Assembly (NCBI GenBank): GCA_963971285.1
Contig: OZ020254.1
Location: 5,828,001-5,892,000, forward strand
DNA from: Astropecten irregularis
Taxonomy: Eukaryota; Echinodermata; Asteroidea; Paxillosida; Astropectinidae
Direction of reading: 5' to 3'
Length of the DNA stretch: 64,000 bases
Positions within the stretch are counted from its first letter, which is position 1, and every line of letters starts with the position of its first letter. Under the pieces are notes generated by a model that did no database searches, was not told where the DNA came from, and was given only the letters and a program-made list of their open reading frames with translations. Below are positions 1-9,390 of this stretch, piece after piece. The translations under genes and the position numbers were made by a program.

Positions 1-368
1 CAAAAGATAGGTTTGATTTGTGTCCCAAAAGGACTAAGGCTGAAGTCATTCAAGATAAAAATGGGCTGCGATGGTTCTAGCTTGGTGTTAATGTTTTTAT
101 TAGTGAGAGTTGATGGATCATCTTAAGACTTGGTAAGTGGGGGTTGGTATTGGAAGTTTGGAGCCCCATAATTAGCCTGTTGGTAAGTGGCCTAAAAGGT
201 TGATGAATGATGGTCAAGGGTATGAAGGCTAAAACGATAGCAGTGGGATTGGTCGTGGTTTGCCCCAAGAGTCAGTTTCAGGTCCAGTTTCAGAGCCTGT
301 TGATTCAAGGGTTGCATTTGTGTTTGTCTGCAGAAATGATTTGTTTCACTTTTTGTTTTTCCATTCAG
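1..368 (+). other. DNAAF9: Partial DNAAF9 intron
   Basis: Non-coding sequence before the first visible exon, ending in the acceptor tttttccattcag. No exon recognised. Confidence 0.6.
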
Positions 369-457
369 GTTGTAGTGACAATCATTACAGGAGTGCCTGG
401 TAGTCACAAGGACAACCTGTGTAGCATCTTGACCAACATGGCCAAGGAACAGAGCAG
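369..457 (+). CDS. DNAAF9: DNAAF9 exon (degenerate P-loop)
   Basis: 89 nt, enters in phase 0 and leaves 2 nt. Acceptor ttccattcag, donor gttagt. It encodes VVVTIITGVPGSHK followed by DNLCSILTNMAKEQS. The Walker-A-like GVPGSHKD has His where the last glycine and Asp where the Ser/Thr of GxPGSGKS would be. Confidence 0.85.
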
Positions 458-3400
458 GTTAGTACGTCTACATTTTGGCTGAATTATCAGGTGCAAGAAG
501 TTAGGGGGGGGGGTGGACAAGGGGAGCATGTGCCTGAGCGCCACTCTTTTGGGGTCGTAAAAAAAGCAAAGGCAAAATATAAAGAGAACAAAAAGTAGCT
601 GTGCTGTTCAAGTTTTTTGAAATCTAATCCAATGAATAAACAAAGAAAGATTCCAATTTCAAATTGTCTGATTTTTTTTTCATTGGCATCAGAAGTTTGA
701 ATTTGGGGCGCAGTTTAAGCGCTTGCCCCGTGCGCCGTTTCCTCTAGATACACTGCTGGTTGGTACCATTCCTTATCTCTGCCAGAGTCATAGAAATTGC
801 TTCTTAGTTGTCTCTTTCCCCTTGGATGGTTTTAGGATAAGGATACTGAGAATTGGGAATATAGCAATACTAACAATGTAGGTGTGAGTAGGGAGGTCAA
901 CCATTTTTAACCAAAGCTGAATCGTGATGAATTTCTCTGCAACAATTCTTCCTTTGGTGGTAGGAGTTACATGTAACAGGAAGTACTGTAGGTGTCCCCC
1001 ATTTTGATGCTAGCACCCCTTTAATCCGGCCCTCCAACTGGAATAGTCTTGGCGCTGCATCGTTCAGGACAGGTTGGGCTTGATATTTGTTTTTACCGCT
1101 CCCTTCAATTTTTATCTGCTTTTAAAAGGTGGGTAATTCTTCGACCGGCATTTGATTCTGCCGATGCCTTCAATCCAGAGGCCGTCCAGACGTCACTCAG
1201 TGCCATCCTCACCTCCACCAAGAAGAGGAATGTCCGAGCAGCCACAGGGGGACGTAAGACGACCAGAGTACTCATCGCAACCCCGGGGTAAGAACTCTGT
1301 AGACATTTGAAACATGTGAAGGGTCCAATGAAAATGATCAGGAGCAAGAGATTCTCCTATTTGTGAATGAAGTGCTGTCATGAATGAATGTTTGGGAATA
1401 GATCTCTCTCATAAGAAGTCGGCCTTGCAGGGAAATTATACCTGCACTTCTCAACACCATCAGATGCTCACGAGTGCAGAGTGTATTTGATGTTCTCATT
1501 TAGTTTGAATTTATTCCAAAATATCATGCAACTGATGCTTGTTTTGCACATTTGATGCCCAAAGTTTTGCTGGGGAAGTGATTTGAGAGAGACCTATGTA
1601 ATGCATGCGTTGGACATTGGGAATATTCTTGATCTGGTATCATGGTCTATGTCTTGCTTGGTAGATATACCGACACCTTGGACGTAGTGCGTGCAGTCAC
1701 CTGCCACCCTGACCCTGATGTGGCCCAGCAGATTCGAATCGGTGCCATCACAGCATGCGTGGATGCACACAATACCTTCATGACTCACAGGTGGGTACCC
1801 AGACTTCTCTACTATAACACAGGGTACAGTAGGCAAAGTAAAGCAGTCTCCATCCCACGATCTGCCTGGGATACATTCAAGGGCCTTTTCCAAACCTTGG
1901 CTCCAGGTCAGGCTGTGGCTCTGCCTCCGGCTCCATTTCGTGAATCCGTTCTAAAATAACGGATTTCAAAAAAGATGTTTTGGACTGCGGTTCAGAAGTA
2001 GAATCTCTGGTTTGAAGAGGAAAATAGAGCTTCAGCTTCAATGAAAAACCACAATCTATATTTTCAGCATATGGGTGACAGAGACAGAGCCGGAGACAGA
2101 GCCGAAGCCAAGGTCTGGTAAAGGCCTCAACTCATACTTGAGTCAAACTTCCTCTTGCTAAACCTCGTGTCATCATAATCATTCACCTCCTAGCAAGTTT
2201 GTCTACATTCCAGGTTTTCTAGTTGAATACGTCGCAATCCTTGGTTTGTTTCCTACCACAGGTACACATTCCCCAAGCTGTTGGACCAGTGTGCCCAGGG
2301 ATGGGTCAACAACGTGCTCTTCACCAACTCCACATCTGGGCCTGTGAGTCTCCCAATAATTAAATGAATCTCTTTGCTTTTTTGAGCCCTCTCTTGCCTA
2401 CCTTGTGAGCTGACTAATGAGGGCGCTTCTTCTAAAAAAAACTCACAGGGCACTGAAAAGCTGGCTGGTTTGGGAGCTTTTGACTTGTTTTCAAAACTAT
2501 AAATGGAATTTATGTAGGATGGGTTTGGGGCAGAGGGGACTTGATTGAAGGGGTCACAGACAATTTGGACAGGGACTGTTTTTTGTTTGAAGTCAAATGT
2601 GCGGGTAATGATAATGTAACATCTTGAACACTGTTTTCAGTGGTATCAGTAGGTATCCTTCAAACTTGATTGGTTATCATCAATGTTTTATCTTACCAGG
2701 ACCCTGTGTTATCTATGGTTCAAGAGCTGCTACGAAGAGTCAATCCTGAACTGGCTTTCATCCTTGCCAACAAGGGCGAGATAACAAGGTGGGCATTCCA
2801 TCTCTTGTCACTCTTGTTACCAAAGGCGTACCCAGTTCAGCATTTTATTTTATGTCAGTATTACGAGATAAGAATACATTGGCTGGAGCCTAAACAGCAT
2901 TGTGTACATTTATGAATGTACATCTAGTGTGGCCTAGTGGTCTGACGTGTCGTACTCAAGATCTTGTGGTCAATCTTCAGATTGTGGGTTCAAATCCTGC
3001 CATGGGCTAATGGTGCTTGCGTCCTTGGGCAAGACGCTTTATCACACATTGCTCCTCTTCACCCAGGTGTAAATGGGTACCTGTGAGGGTAGAGATGGCT
3101 TTGTTTGTTTGATTAGCCCTGCACGCTTTGCAGGCAGCTGCGGGCTGTATACTCCCCAGGGAGCTGAGATTGTTTCAGGAATGTAAATGGGCCCGATGAC
3201 CAGGGATAATAATAATGTATAAAGCGTTGTGATACCCTTCTTGTGTGTAAGAACGCTTTATAAATGCCCAAATTATTATTATTATTATTATTATGAATGT
3301 CCTCCCTTACAAATTTAATTGTTACGTTAATTTGGTATTATGGATAATTGTTCAGGCGTTGCTTCAAGTTTCCACTGCCTGTAACACCAAATATCATATC

Positions 3401-6400
3401 CACTCTTCATTATTTTTGTGGAGTTGTAGTGCGAGATATTTTTTGGGGATATTGAGATTGATTGTTTGTCTTCTTGTGGGCTTTATTACAGGAGTGAAGA
3501 CGTGGACATGATCTTGTCAGAATCTCTCTTCACCAAGCCCAGCATGATCAGAGCTCGACATCTTCTATCACCAGGATGGTCAGTATTTGTCTGATTTACT
3601 TATTCATTAAATCACAAGATAGATATTGACCACGTTAGTCTGAGTAGTTGAATGTACATGTATTACATCTCCACCATTATAGAGATCAATAATGCTGCAT
3701 TTTGCCTCTTTTTATACCACCCACCACTCACAGGTCTGAAGGTCTGTTTGACTCGGGTCCCATCTTCCCAACCATGACCATGCTGTCTTTGAAGTTCACC
3801 CAGCCTCTGGACAGAAACAAACTCCTAGTCAAGCTACGAGGTCTCCGAGACCAAGTCAAAACGGAGAGCCCATTCACCAGCAGTGTTTACTGCGTCATGG
3901 GAAGGACCAAGTTCACTGGTAATTGGATCTGATTACAGACTATTGCTTGCATGCTGGAAACTGCAGATGGTTTGCAGTCGACTCCCACAGGTTAAGGAGA
4001 TCCGAAGTGATTCTAAGACATCATATACTGGCAAGCACCTGATTCTTTTCAGAACCTTGCAACTCGAAACATGGAGAACCAACTGAAACCGATGCATGTT
4101 TGGACATGTGCTCATTAGTTTGTTTCAAGAGTCTTAGTCTAAGTTTATCTTGTCTTATCTGTGAATTCTTCTCTCGTTCTTTCTTGCACAGATTCTGACC
4201 AACTGATAGAAGTTCAGAGTGTCACATTGAACAGTTATATATCTCTGGCACCAGCATCAGAGACTGCAACAATCCGACCTCCTACAGCCACCCAGTCACC
4301 CACGCATCCACAACCTCCACCGCCCCGCCAGCCTACCCCTCCCAATGGTTCTGGCTCCAGCACCAACGGGCCTAACGCCAAAGGCGACAATGGCCACACC
4401 TTCTGCCTGGTGTTCACCGGGTGTGGCCTGGAGGAAGGTGCTATGAAGGAGTGGCTTAGGGGTTGCGCCCGGCAAAAGCCCAACAAGAAGGCACTCAAGA
4501 CCAAGCAAACGCTGACAAGAGAGGAGAAGAAAAGGATACATGTGAGTCTCCATCGTCAAGTCTCTTATAATATTGCAACAGATTCAGAGCATCTCTATGG
4601 ATATCTTGTACTTGTCCCATTACACATCACATTAGCCTCTACACCTTCGACCAACCAGACTGGCTTGTCCTCATATTTCTCGTATCATTGACTGGTTGGA
4701 TCACAAGCTGAACTCTTTGTACTATAGGTAGTCTTTGGTTTTTGTCAAAAAATTGCAGATTCATGGGCAAAAATATCAAGAACGATACAGTAACAGTCAT
4801 CTATGAAATTACCAGTCCTATACGACGTTGGCCACTTTTTTAGAGAACAGTGAATAACGCCTGCTGTATTTTTTCTTTTCACCTTTATTTTTGATCTTCT
4901 GAAGATCAAAATTGTTTTTGGTCATTGGTTTTACTCTTTTCTGGATAAATACAGCATTTCAGGCAGAAAAATCGTAACAGCATGTTTCTACCATCACTAT
5001 CTTTATACCCTGTAAGTTAAATAAATCTGTGAAGATTTCTTTGTCGGTATGCTACCAAAGTATGATACTACCTTTAAGCCTGCCAAAGTTGATCAGAGTG
5101 ATCAGGAGAGTATATCATCAATTTTCGATAATGCTTTCTGTACCCAGACCAAGCATCACCTGGATGCTCTACCTCAGGGCTGGTTCTACAATGGCTCACA
5201 GTACGTCAGCCTGACAGGCGAGAAGACTGATACTCATCCAGGTATGCTGTAGGGTAATAAGCCTTTTGCACATTAAATTTGAATAAGTATCTGGTACACA
5301 GATTTCTTTCATTGCATATAAACACCCCAGTTTGAATTTCCCAGACTAAAGACACTGTTGCTATATCACATGTTGCGTTGCAAGCTTTTGCTTAGTTGCA
5401 AAACAGACATCTTGCACCAATGCACTGTTCATAATGGATAAGAATGGCACAAAGGAACCAGTCCATTCCAGAGATGGGTATTGCTACTCAAAAGATTGCA
5501 CCGCATCATGTGATATAGCAATAGTGTCTTTAGTCTGGGAAATTCAAACCAGGGTGGTTTATATGCAATGAAAGAAGTCTTTGTTTCAGATACTATTCAG
5601 ACTTAATGCGCAAACGGCTTATTGGCAGATTGGGATGGTATAGAAAAACTAGTCTCCCTGTCCCCGATGGGTGGCTAGCGTTACTCTATCATTAGTCAGG
5701 AGTCGGGTCAGTATTTGTTTGGCAACACCTCACCTGAGTGCCCTCCACTGCAGTATAGATTTGGCAGATGCCTTGTTATATGAACTTGAAGGAATGGCTC
5801 ATGCATGATGACCATTATTAGACAGCCCTCCTTTTGTCCGATCCAACTTTGCATTGGGAATAGCACAGTTATGAAACCAAAGCACATTTATATTCATCCA
5901 AGTCATAAGGAAATAGTGAAATATCAACTCGGCCTTTTGCTCATAAGTGAAGTTGCGATCTTACTGAGACTGTAAAATGTTTTTTGTTCTGCTAAATTAA
6001 AAAACAGTTTTAATAGTCGCACAAAAATAGACCGTAACGGATTCCATGAAATTGGGCCCAGCTCTTTTCAGAGCCACCCAAACATGGTGTTACCGCAAAA
6101 CCAATTACCTTAAGACGCTAATTATTCCATGGGAGATGATGTTGGCTAAAAGGTAGAGGCATTTTAGCTGCAGACTGCGAGTCTTTATCAGTCTTGTATA
6201 TTGTACAATTTAAACATACGTCATGTGGACATTTCTGGTTTTGGATCATAACATCTAAGTGTTACTCCCCCGATACTGAGATCACTTTAATTTCTACTGA
6301 CTCAAACTAATTTGTGTTCCTTTTTCCCCGCTGTAGATATGGATAAGTTCCTGGCTGAATATATAGAGCAGGCAAATGCTGTGGTGGAGATATACAATAA

Positions 6401-6440
6401 ACGCATTGATGCCGAGGTCTACCAAGATCTGTTTGCGTAG
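369..6440 (+). CDS. DNAAF9: Dynein axonemal assembly factor 9 (C20orf194/Shulin family), C-terminal 477 aa, partial gene
   Basis: Ten exons join with consistent phases and GT-AG sites: 369-457, 1129-1287, 1665-1790, 2262-2343, 2700-2788, 3492-3578, 3734-3918, 4192-4541, 5079-5241 and 6337-6440. They sum to 1434 nt and end in TAG. The first exon seen starts in phase 0 after a good acceptor and has no start codon, so upstream exons are outside the window. The family's vertebrate members are roughly 1,200 aa, so about 40% is present. Family knowledge: the Tetrahymena homologue Shulin packages outer-arm dynein in the cytoplasm before ciliary delivery, and the vertebrate protein is linked to ARL3. 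Visible in this part: a degenerate P-loop (TGVPGSHK) near residue 8; TPGYTD and CVDAHNTF segments; a Pro/Ser/Asn-rich low-complexity linker in the exon at 4192-4541; and a C-terminus EYIEQAN...EVYQDLFA. Identity was assigned by recalled family resemblance, without a search. The neighbour ATP5ME is convergent and functionally unrelated. Confidence 0.82.
1129..1287 (+). CDS. DNAAF9: DNAAF9 exon
   Basis: 159 nt. Acceptor ttttaaaag, donor gtaaga. It encodes WVILRPAFDSADAFNPEAV and continues to RVLIATPG, where the final Gly codon is split with the next exon. The frame is held by the split codon with the preceding exon (AG+G, Arg). Confidence 0.85.
1665..1790 (+). CDS. DNAAF9: DNAAF9 exon
   Basis: 126 nt. 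Acceptor ttggtag, donor gtgggt. It encodes YTDTLDVVRAVTCHPDPD followed by VAQQIRIGAITACVDAHNTF. The CVDAHNTF segment follows the TPG motif in an order reminiscent of G3E/CobW GTPases. Confidence 0.85.
1882..2126 (+). mobile_element. Inverted-repeat MITE, family A copy 1
   Basis: It begins GGCCTTTTCCAAACCTTGGC and ends with the complement (GCCAAGGTCTGGTAAAGGCC). The interior (for example TTCAGCTTCAATGAAAAACC) is shared with 14191-14429. No coding capacity, about 245 bp, lying in a DNAAF9 intron. Confidence 0.75.
2262..2343 (+). CDS. DNAAF9: DNAAF9 exon
   Basis: 82 nt, ends in phase 0. Acceptor tcctaccacag, donor gtgagt. It encodes YTFPKLLDQCAQGWVNNVLF then TNSTSGP. Confidence 0.85.
2700..2788 (+). 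CDS. DNAAF9: DNAAF9 exon
   Basis: 89 nt, starts in phase 0 and leaves 2 nt. Acceptor ttatcttaccag, donor gtgggc. It encodes DPVLSMVQELLRRVNPELAF then ILANKGEIT, predicted helical. The Arg codon is split with the next exon. Confidence 0.84.
2926..3293 (+). mobile_element. tRNA-derived SINE with ATT tail
   Basis: The 5' head has pol III box A (TGGCCTAGTGG) and box B (GGTTCAAATCC) spaced as in a tRNA. It is followed by a body with GTCCTTGGGCAAGACGC, CACCCAGGTGTAAATGGG and GGCAGCTGCGGGCTGTA, and a 3' end ATAAATGCCC followed by an (ATT)n tail. This layout is typical of SINEs in marine deuterostomes. It sits in sense in a DNAAF9 intron. Confidence 0.85.
3492..3578 (+). CDS. DNAAF9: DNAAF9 exon
   Basis: 87 nt. 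Acceptor ctttattacag, donor gtcagt. It encodes SEDVDMILSESLFTKPSMIR then ARHLLSPG, and the Trp codon is split with the following exon. Confidence 0.85.
3734..3918 (+). CDS. DNAAF9: DNAAF9 exon
   Basis: 185 nt. Acceptor ccactcacag, donor gtaatt. It encodes SEGLFDSGPIFPTMTMLSLK, then a basic stretch (LLVKLRGLRDQVK), ending VYCVMGRTKFT. Confidence 0.86.
4192..4541 (+). CDS. DNAAF9: DNAAF9 exon with proline-rich linker
   Basis: 350 nt, the longest exon; ends in phase 0 at donor gtgagt. It starts DSDQLIEVQSVTLNSYISLA, followed by about 45 residues rich in Pro, Thr, Ser and Asn, which are probably disordered. It then returns to an ordered segment, FCLVFTGCGLEEGAMKEWLR, and a Lys-rich end. The linker is likely the fastest-evolving part. 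Confidence 0.86.
4726..5077 (+). mobile_element. TTAA-type MITE, copy 1 (abuts exon at 5079)
   Basis: Homologous along its length to 22870-23222. It starts with a decayed AGGTAGTCTTTGG and ends CAAAGTATGATACTACCT-TTAA. It has an internal palindrome around TTTTTGATCTTCTGAAGATC. The right-hand TTAA (5074-5077) runs straight into G5078, forming the AG acceptor of the next DNAAF9 exon. Confidence 0.85.
5079..5241 (+). CDS. DNAAF9: DNAAF9 penultimate exon
   Basis: 163 nt, phase 0 in and 1 nt out. It encodes PAKVDQSDQESISSIFDNAF, then HHLDALPQGWFYNGSQYVSL and GEKTDTHP. The acceptor (ccttt-aag) directly abuts the end of a TTAA-type MITE, so the bases just upstream are transposon-derived. The start at 5079 is set by phase with the previous exon; the frame is open further upstream, so a slightly earlier acceptor cannot be fully excluded. 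Confidence 0.8.
5255..5624. mobile_element. Foldback element with ~120-bp arms
   Basis: The left arm (5255-5375, including TTTGAATTTCCCAGACTAAA and GTTGCTATATCACATG) is the near complement of the right arm (5507-5624, including CATGTGATATAGCAATAGTG). The loop is about 130 bp and there is no open frame. It lies in the last DNAAF9 intron, 13 bp after the donor. Confidence 0.8.
6337..6440 (+). CDS. DNAAF9: DNAAF9 terminal coding exon
   Basis: 104 nt including the TAG stop. Acceptor tttttccccgctgtag has a strong pyrimidine tract. It encodes DMDKFLAEYIEQANAVVEIY then NKRIDAEVYQDLFA, a helical C-terminus. Confidence 0.86.
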
Positions 6441-6788
6441 TGGGTGTTTCTGCTTCGAGGAGGAACAACAGAAAGATGCACCACTAACTGTGAAGTTCAT
6501 CATGGCCTGATGTGGCCACGCTATGGACAGTTCATGTCCCAATCTGTACTTTTTTATAGTACTGCAAATACCAGACATGTGTATAGCCTAAAATATGTTG
6601 CATCATGTACTGGGTACTCACACACAGTAATGATTGTTTTTGCCTGTTCACGTTCTGGAAAGCACTATCGCATGCTATTGCACAGTTAACTCACCGTCAC
6701 TTGCAGTTTCGAGTTATTCACGGTCTTGCTTCCGATGTGTTATGAAAGATAAACCACCAGTTGTTATTACGGCCAATTGGTCTTAAGT

Positions 6789-6794
6789 AATAAA
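6789..6794 (+). terminator. Polyadenylation signal AATAAA, proximal
   Basis: Canonical hexamer 349 nt after the DNAAF9 stop codon. It could give a short 3' UTR isoform; usage cannot be judged from sequence. Confidence 0.4.
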
Positions 6795-7517
6795 TTTAGA
6801 GGAATTATCTTTTAATGTTTGCTGTGTATAATTTATAAATGAACTCAGAGTTTCGAGTTAAAAACAAGTTTTATAGTTATAAATGCCTTAACCTTTTTGG
6901 TTAAGTTTTCCGTCCAGTTCATTCTTGTTTGTAAGAAAAATTAACGTTGTTAAAAGCTTAAGTATGTCTTATCAACATCCAGTGTTTATTTCACATTTTC
7001 ATGTGGAAGTCACTTTGTTCTGTGCTTTTCTGCAAGTCTCACTATTTCCAATATGATGCAGTGCCAGTGTGTAGCTCAGAGAAGCTATCGTACTTTCCGT
7101 CCTGATGTCCATTTTGAAATTAAATTTTGAGTTATCAAACTGCAAGACAATGTATGGAGATGGAAAGTCAATGGGTATGGACAACCTGAAGGATGCCAAA
7201 AATACCAAATGGAATTCATCCAGTGCAATGAAATGATATGGAGCTTGTAGAGTTAATGGTATGTAATGCCCTTCATAAATGTTTGCCCTCTGGAAGTTTG
7301 GAGTTTTTGGTCTTGATGTATGCCAAAACTTTGAACTGCAACGAGCAATATTAACCTTTGCGAATTGCGAGAATTCAATCATCTGTTTGCTTCATGTTTA
7401 CCTTGTTACAAGTTGTTGGATTTCTTCTGTATATTTTGTATACTTTTTTTATTCCAATTATATTTTGTATGAAATGAAATGTTGTTTTTTGTGTTCTTGT
7501 TCATCTTAAGAAATCTG

Positions 7518-7523
7518 AATAAA
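7518..7523 (+). terminator. Polyadenylation signal AATAAA, distal
   Basis: Canonical hexamer about 1.08 kb after the DNAAF9 stop codon, followed by GT/T-rich sequence. It is the likely main 3' end. Confidence 0.6.
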
Positions 7524-7545
7524 GATTGTAATTATCAAATCAATT

Positions 7546-9367
7546 GATTTGTACATCAGATCAGTATCTTTCTATTTTGATATGTACTTGTGTGCTATGT
7601 ATTTTCAACTCTTATTTCTCATTTTGAAATAGAGCACTATTGAAGTCTTGGTGGTGATAATATCATACCCTAATATACAAAATACATCATCTTTCACATT
7701 AGCAGTGTGTTCCATACATATGTACAGTGTGGAATGCTTCTACACATTGATTGGATGCATATAAATTGTCTGTTATACATGTAGTTCATGATAGAGATTA
7801 AACAATGTCTAGGTCATCGTAACATGCATCCATGTAAGTTTAAGGATATAATAATGTTTGTTCTGTATTGTCCCTCGGTGGAAATCTTTCCAATTATCAT
7901 CTTTTTGTCACATGGACAGATCCCATAAATCCAGGAATGCTGTGTATTCGCCCTTTCTCTAACAATTTCTGGTTATATGCAGCACTCCAACCCCACATCA
8001 TTAAAAAAAACACCCATAAGCAAACACTTGTGTTCCATTAATAACAATTTAATATAATTATTCAACAAAACTGCAAGTCCACACAATTCAAACGGGGTTA
8101 TGAATCGGTCAAAATCAAAGAGCTCCTTAGCACGAAAAAGAACCAAACCAAATAGTTTAGCACCAAAATCTTGGCATGCAAAACAAAATGGGTCGGCAAT
8201 CCTAATTCCACGTGGTTTGTACTGCTTGTGGTGAACACCAAAGCTTAATACTCATGGAAATGTAGACTTTTAGCTGTTAACTTTTATTTTGACAATTAAG
8301 TTATTTTCATTCTTACCAAAATATTGATGCTTCGGAGCTCTCTGAGTTTGGTAATTAAAATATTCAAATGGACTACGAATTGATAGGTAAACCTCTTATG
8401 GTAAAACAATTGCCAATTTCTAAATTATCTCATTTTGTTTTCAAATTGTTTTTCATTTTCAATTGGTCCTATGACAAAACTGATCGTCAACTAAAGGGAA
8501 TCCGATTATTCTACTGTTCATTAACTGTTCAAACCATCTGAGCTTGTGTTCTTAGAAGATAACACACAACCAGTATTATAAAGATGAAAAAACCAAATGT
8601 TCACAGATTTACACATGACTTGCATGGTTTACAGAAGGTGATGATCGAAGTTCCCCTATCTTTAAGATGTTTCTGCTTTCTGAGGTGTAAATATCATGTA
8701 TGCATTGCATCACAAACATTGTGAGTGGTGTTCAGTGACCTTTTACCGATCATGTGTTATCATCCCTTGAAGCTCAGTTTCAACAATTCATGCAATCTCA
8801 CAAAAATTTGATAATTCACAACTTCCATCAAAAATGTATCCCCTTTGCCCACTCCTGTGCTGAATTATTCTGAAGGTGACTCACTGACATTTAAAACCTA
8901 TATGTACTCAACTTTTGAAAGTACACGTAAACTCCATTTTTGTATCCAACGACCCTAATATATTTTTGTACACACACAACAGAATTCAAAACAGAAGATA
9001 GGTTGCTTAGGTAGGATTCTGTCTAACAGTACTTGAGTATTGTAACTGACGTCATTGTGCAGGAAAGATGTGTGGATGTTTGATAATTGACTATCACATG
9101 TAGAAGTTCTGTTGTATGCAAGACCTAGCGTCAATCACACAGCCAGGTCTGGGTATGGTGACATTGTGAGCTATTAAGGATGTCCCGGGGGTAGGGTTTG
9201 TAGATCGTGCAGTCTCCTCCCTGGTAAACTCATGACAGATGGCTGAAGAATAGTTGATCCAACATCTCTAGGCGAATATCGAATCACTTGGTGCTTCTGC
9301 AGGTGTAGAAAATGAATGACAAATGAATAATGTTGAATGAATGTACTTGGCAATAGATATGTGTACA
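7546..9367 (-). other. Intergenic sequence and probable ATP5ME 3' UTR
   Basis: No coding exon on either strand. The ATP5ME 3' UTR must start below 9368. A minus-strand AATAAA (TTTATT at 8283-8288) is a candidate 3' end, which would leave roughly 0.7 kb to the DNAAF9 end. The rest is AT-rich single-copy-looking DNA. Confidence 0.4.
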
Positions 9368-9390
9368 TTATCCCATTCCAGCAGCATGCT
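9368..9390 (-). CDS. ATP5ME: ATP5ME exon 4 (23-nt coding end)
   Basis: Acceptor cgtttttcag. It completes a Glu codon, then encodes HAAGMG and TAA. The phase and immediate stop make it the simplest terminal exon. The residues are not diagnostic. Confidence 0.72.

Larger units (their letters stand above)
6441..7545 (+). other. DNAAF9: DNAAF9 3' UTR
   Basis: AT-rich sequence following the stop codon, with two AATAAA hexamers (6789-6794 and 7518-7523). The distal one is followed by T/GT-rich sequence, as expected at a cleavage site. A 127-codon open frame on the opposite strand (6999-7382) overlaps this UTR and looks like chance. Confidence 0.6.

Noticed and set aside
4161-4691. 176-codon frame as a standalone gene
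   Set aside because: Only 4192-4541 is exon sequence. The rest reads through intron on both sides, past clear acceptor and donor sites.
6999-7382. 127-codon open frame antisense to the DNAAF9 3' UTR
   Set aside because: No family resemblance, and AT-rich UTR sequence readily yields such frames. No promoter or splice evidence.
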